Shown: piece after piece, positions 24,611-25,523 of the stretch
Layout of the letters: every line of letters begins with the position of its first letter
Numbering within the stretch: the stretch's first letter is position 1
NCBI GenBank assembly: GCA_964549475.1
Contig: CAZJXH010000015.1
Span: 1-25,523 of the forward strand
Source: JBBQKF01 sp964549475
GTDB lineage: Bacteria; Bacillota; Clostridia; Saccharofermentanales; UBA5734
Reading direction: 5' to 3'
DNA length: 25,523 bases
Position numbers and translations under genes: made by a program
Notes under the pieces: model-generated
Databases searched by the model: none
Told to the model about the DNA's origin: nothing
The model's input: the letters and a program-made list of their open reading frames with translations, nothing else

Positions 24611-25410
24611 TGTCCGGATTTGATTCTTTACTTGGTCAGGATGAGTTAAAAGAACGCCTCGGCAGGGCTCTCAAGGAACTTCCGGGGCACTCTTTTGTAT
24701 TTATCGGTCCGGACGGCATCGGGAAGAAATCGTTTGCGCGGGAATTCGCACAAGCCCTGCTTTGCGAAAAGCCGGATAGAAACGGTGGATGCGGACACTG
24801 TCCCAGCTGCCATTACTTTATGCAAGGATCGCATCCGGATTATAAAGAGCTTTTACTGAAAGAAAAAGAGAAAACGATTAAGACCGATGTGATCCGAAAG
24901 CTGGTTTGCGGAGACATCACCATGCTGCCGCAGATATCAGGCCGCAAAGTCTATTTTATCGATGCGGACGATATCAACGAACAAGGACAGAACACGCTTC
25001 TCAAGACATTGGAGGAACCCCCTGAATACGCTGTGATCCTTCTTGCTGTATCGGCATCCCAGAATTTACTGCCGACGATTCTATCAAGAGTCATCCATGT
25101 TCCTTTTCAGCGGAATACAACCGCGCAGATCGAACAGATTCTGGAAACCCGCGACAGGGCAGCGCGCGACGGTGCGGCCAAGGATAGCGGCAAACCATAT
25201 CGGTTCTTTGCGAAGTTTTCGGACGGAGTCCCCGGAGTCGCCCTTCATTTATTTGAGAGCGAGCTGTTTTCACAGCAAAGAGAAGAAATACTGGGGAAGA
25301 TGCCGGCGTTGCCGCTGGTGTCAAGATCGGACCTGCTGCTGGATTATTTTTCGCTTTTTGACACAAATAAGCCGCAAGTGGATGATATACTGGGAGTTAT
25401 GAGCACTTGA
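24610..25410 (+). CDS. holB: DNA polymerase III delta' subunit, interrupted by an in-frame TGA
   Basis: A clamp-loader AAA+ subunit that helps load the sliding clamp. P-loop GPDGIGKKS (33-41), a four-cysteine zinc module (Cys52, Cys61, Cys64, Cys67; GGCGHCPSC), DADDINEQGQNTLLKTLEEPP and SRVIHVPF are all typical of delta'. The reading frame stops at TGA 25408-25410 after 266 residues, while family members usually reach about 310-330. Directly after the TGA, in the same frame, the sequence resumes with IRDLLAF and SRAELITENK, which matches the start of the family's C-terminal clamp-loader domain. The TGA therefore looks like a Trp codon changed to stop, or a sequencing error. Genes nearby end in TGA, so recoding of TGA is not likely. 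Start ATG 24610 overlaps the darA TAA. Confidence 0.92.
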   Translation: MSGFDSLLGQDELKERLGRALKELPGHSFVFIGPDGIGKKSFAREFAQALLCEKPDRNGGCGHCPSCHYFMQGSHPDYKELLLKEKEKTIKTDVIRKLVCGDITMLPQISGRKVYFIDADDINEQGQNTLLKTLEEPPEYAVILLAVSASQNLLPTILSRVIHVPFQRNTTAQIEQILETRDRAARDGAAKDSGKPYRFFAKFSDGVPGVALHLFESELFSQQREEILGKMPALPLVSRSDLLLDYFSLFDTNKPQVDDILGVMST

Positions 25411-25523
25411 ATCCGGGACCTACTGGCTTTTCCGAGAGGCGAAAGCCGTGCGGAACTGATCACCGAGAATAAGCGAACGTCGATAAACCAGACCTGACAA
25501 AAAGGGGTGGGAGCCGGGGATAG
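25411..25523 (+). other. Probable in-frame continuation of holB C-terminus
   Basis: In the holB frame, bases 25411-25494 encode IRDLLAFP, then RGESRAELITENK and RTSINQT before a second TGA (25495-25497). The first part resembles the delta' C-terminal domain, where a Trp-x-Arg-Asp motif precedes the ELI-x-N-x-DK region. The final residues are less convincing, and homologues carry about 50 more residues, so a second lesion may follow or the domain may be lost. The remaining 26 bases to the window edge show no start or structure I can assign. Confidence 0.55.

Noticed and set aside
25425..25447. Inverted repeat GGCTTT / AAAGCC after the holB TGA, terminator-like
   Set aside because: There is no T-run, and the bases read as the continuing delta' C-terminus, so it is more likely coding.
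24610..25497. Recoding of TGA as tryptophan to explain the holB interruption
   Set aside because: rlmN, prkC, rsgA and fmt all end at TGA at sensible places with a downstream gene starting there, so TGA is a normal stop here.

Overview
The window looks like part of a Clostridia-class Firmicute chromosome. It has moderate GC, GGAGG-type ribosome binding sites, sigma-A promoters close to consensus, and two gene orders typical of the group: fmt / Zn-peptidase / rsmB / rlmN / prpC / prkC / rsgA / rpe / thiN and tmk / darA / holB. The genus cannot be named from sequence alone. A dockerin/cohesin pair suggests a relative of the cellulosome-bearing or cohesin-bearing Clostridia.

Bases 1-8761 form a dense, co-oriented housekeeping run covering initiator tRNA formylation (fmt tail), a membrane zinc protease, rRNA methylation (rsmB, rlmN), the PP2C phosphatase / PASTA kinase pair that senses the cell wall, ribosome-assembly GTPase RsgA, pentose-phosphate epimerase and thiamine pyrophosphokinase. 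Simple-sequence expansions break up its downstream end: a 9-bp repeat inside rsgA, an A-rich period-6 tract between rsgA and rpe, and a tetranucleotide array after thiN. rsmB looks damaged at both ends, with no canonical start for its conserved N-terminus and a 1-nt frameshift near its 3' end.

Bases 9072-12172 hold a hemolysin-III-like membrane protein, a convergent LiaF-like membrane protein, a divergently transcribed MazG-like pyrophosphohydrolase and a membrane-anchored phosphodiester glycosidase. A strong divergent promoter pair lies at 10556-10645.

Bases 12269-21139 are the most distinctive part. A secreted protein of about 2410 residues is built of BspA-type leucine-rich repeats, InlB-type B-repeats, a CUB-like domain and a fibronectin III domain, and ends in a two-repeat dockerin. 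The gene 54 nt downstream encodes a secreted, C-terminally membrane-anchored protein with an N-terminal cohesin domain. The simplest reading is a two-gene surface-display system in which a membrane cohesin scaffold holds a giant adhesive repeat protein non-covalently, using cellulosome assembly chemistry without an enzyme. The repeat protein contains an exact 900-bp (300-codon) super-repeat.

Bases 21200-23378 on the minus strand encode an overlapping pair, a TIGR03916-type radical SAM protein with a helix-hairpin-helix and its TIGR03915/DUF4130 partner, of unknown DNA-related function. Bases 23659-25523 encode thymidylate kinase, the cyclic-di-AMP receptor DarA and the delta' subunit of the DNA polymerase III clamp loader. 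The delta' gene is interrupted by an in-frame TGA, after which the recognisable family C-terminus continues.
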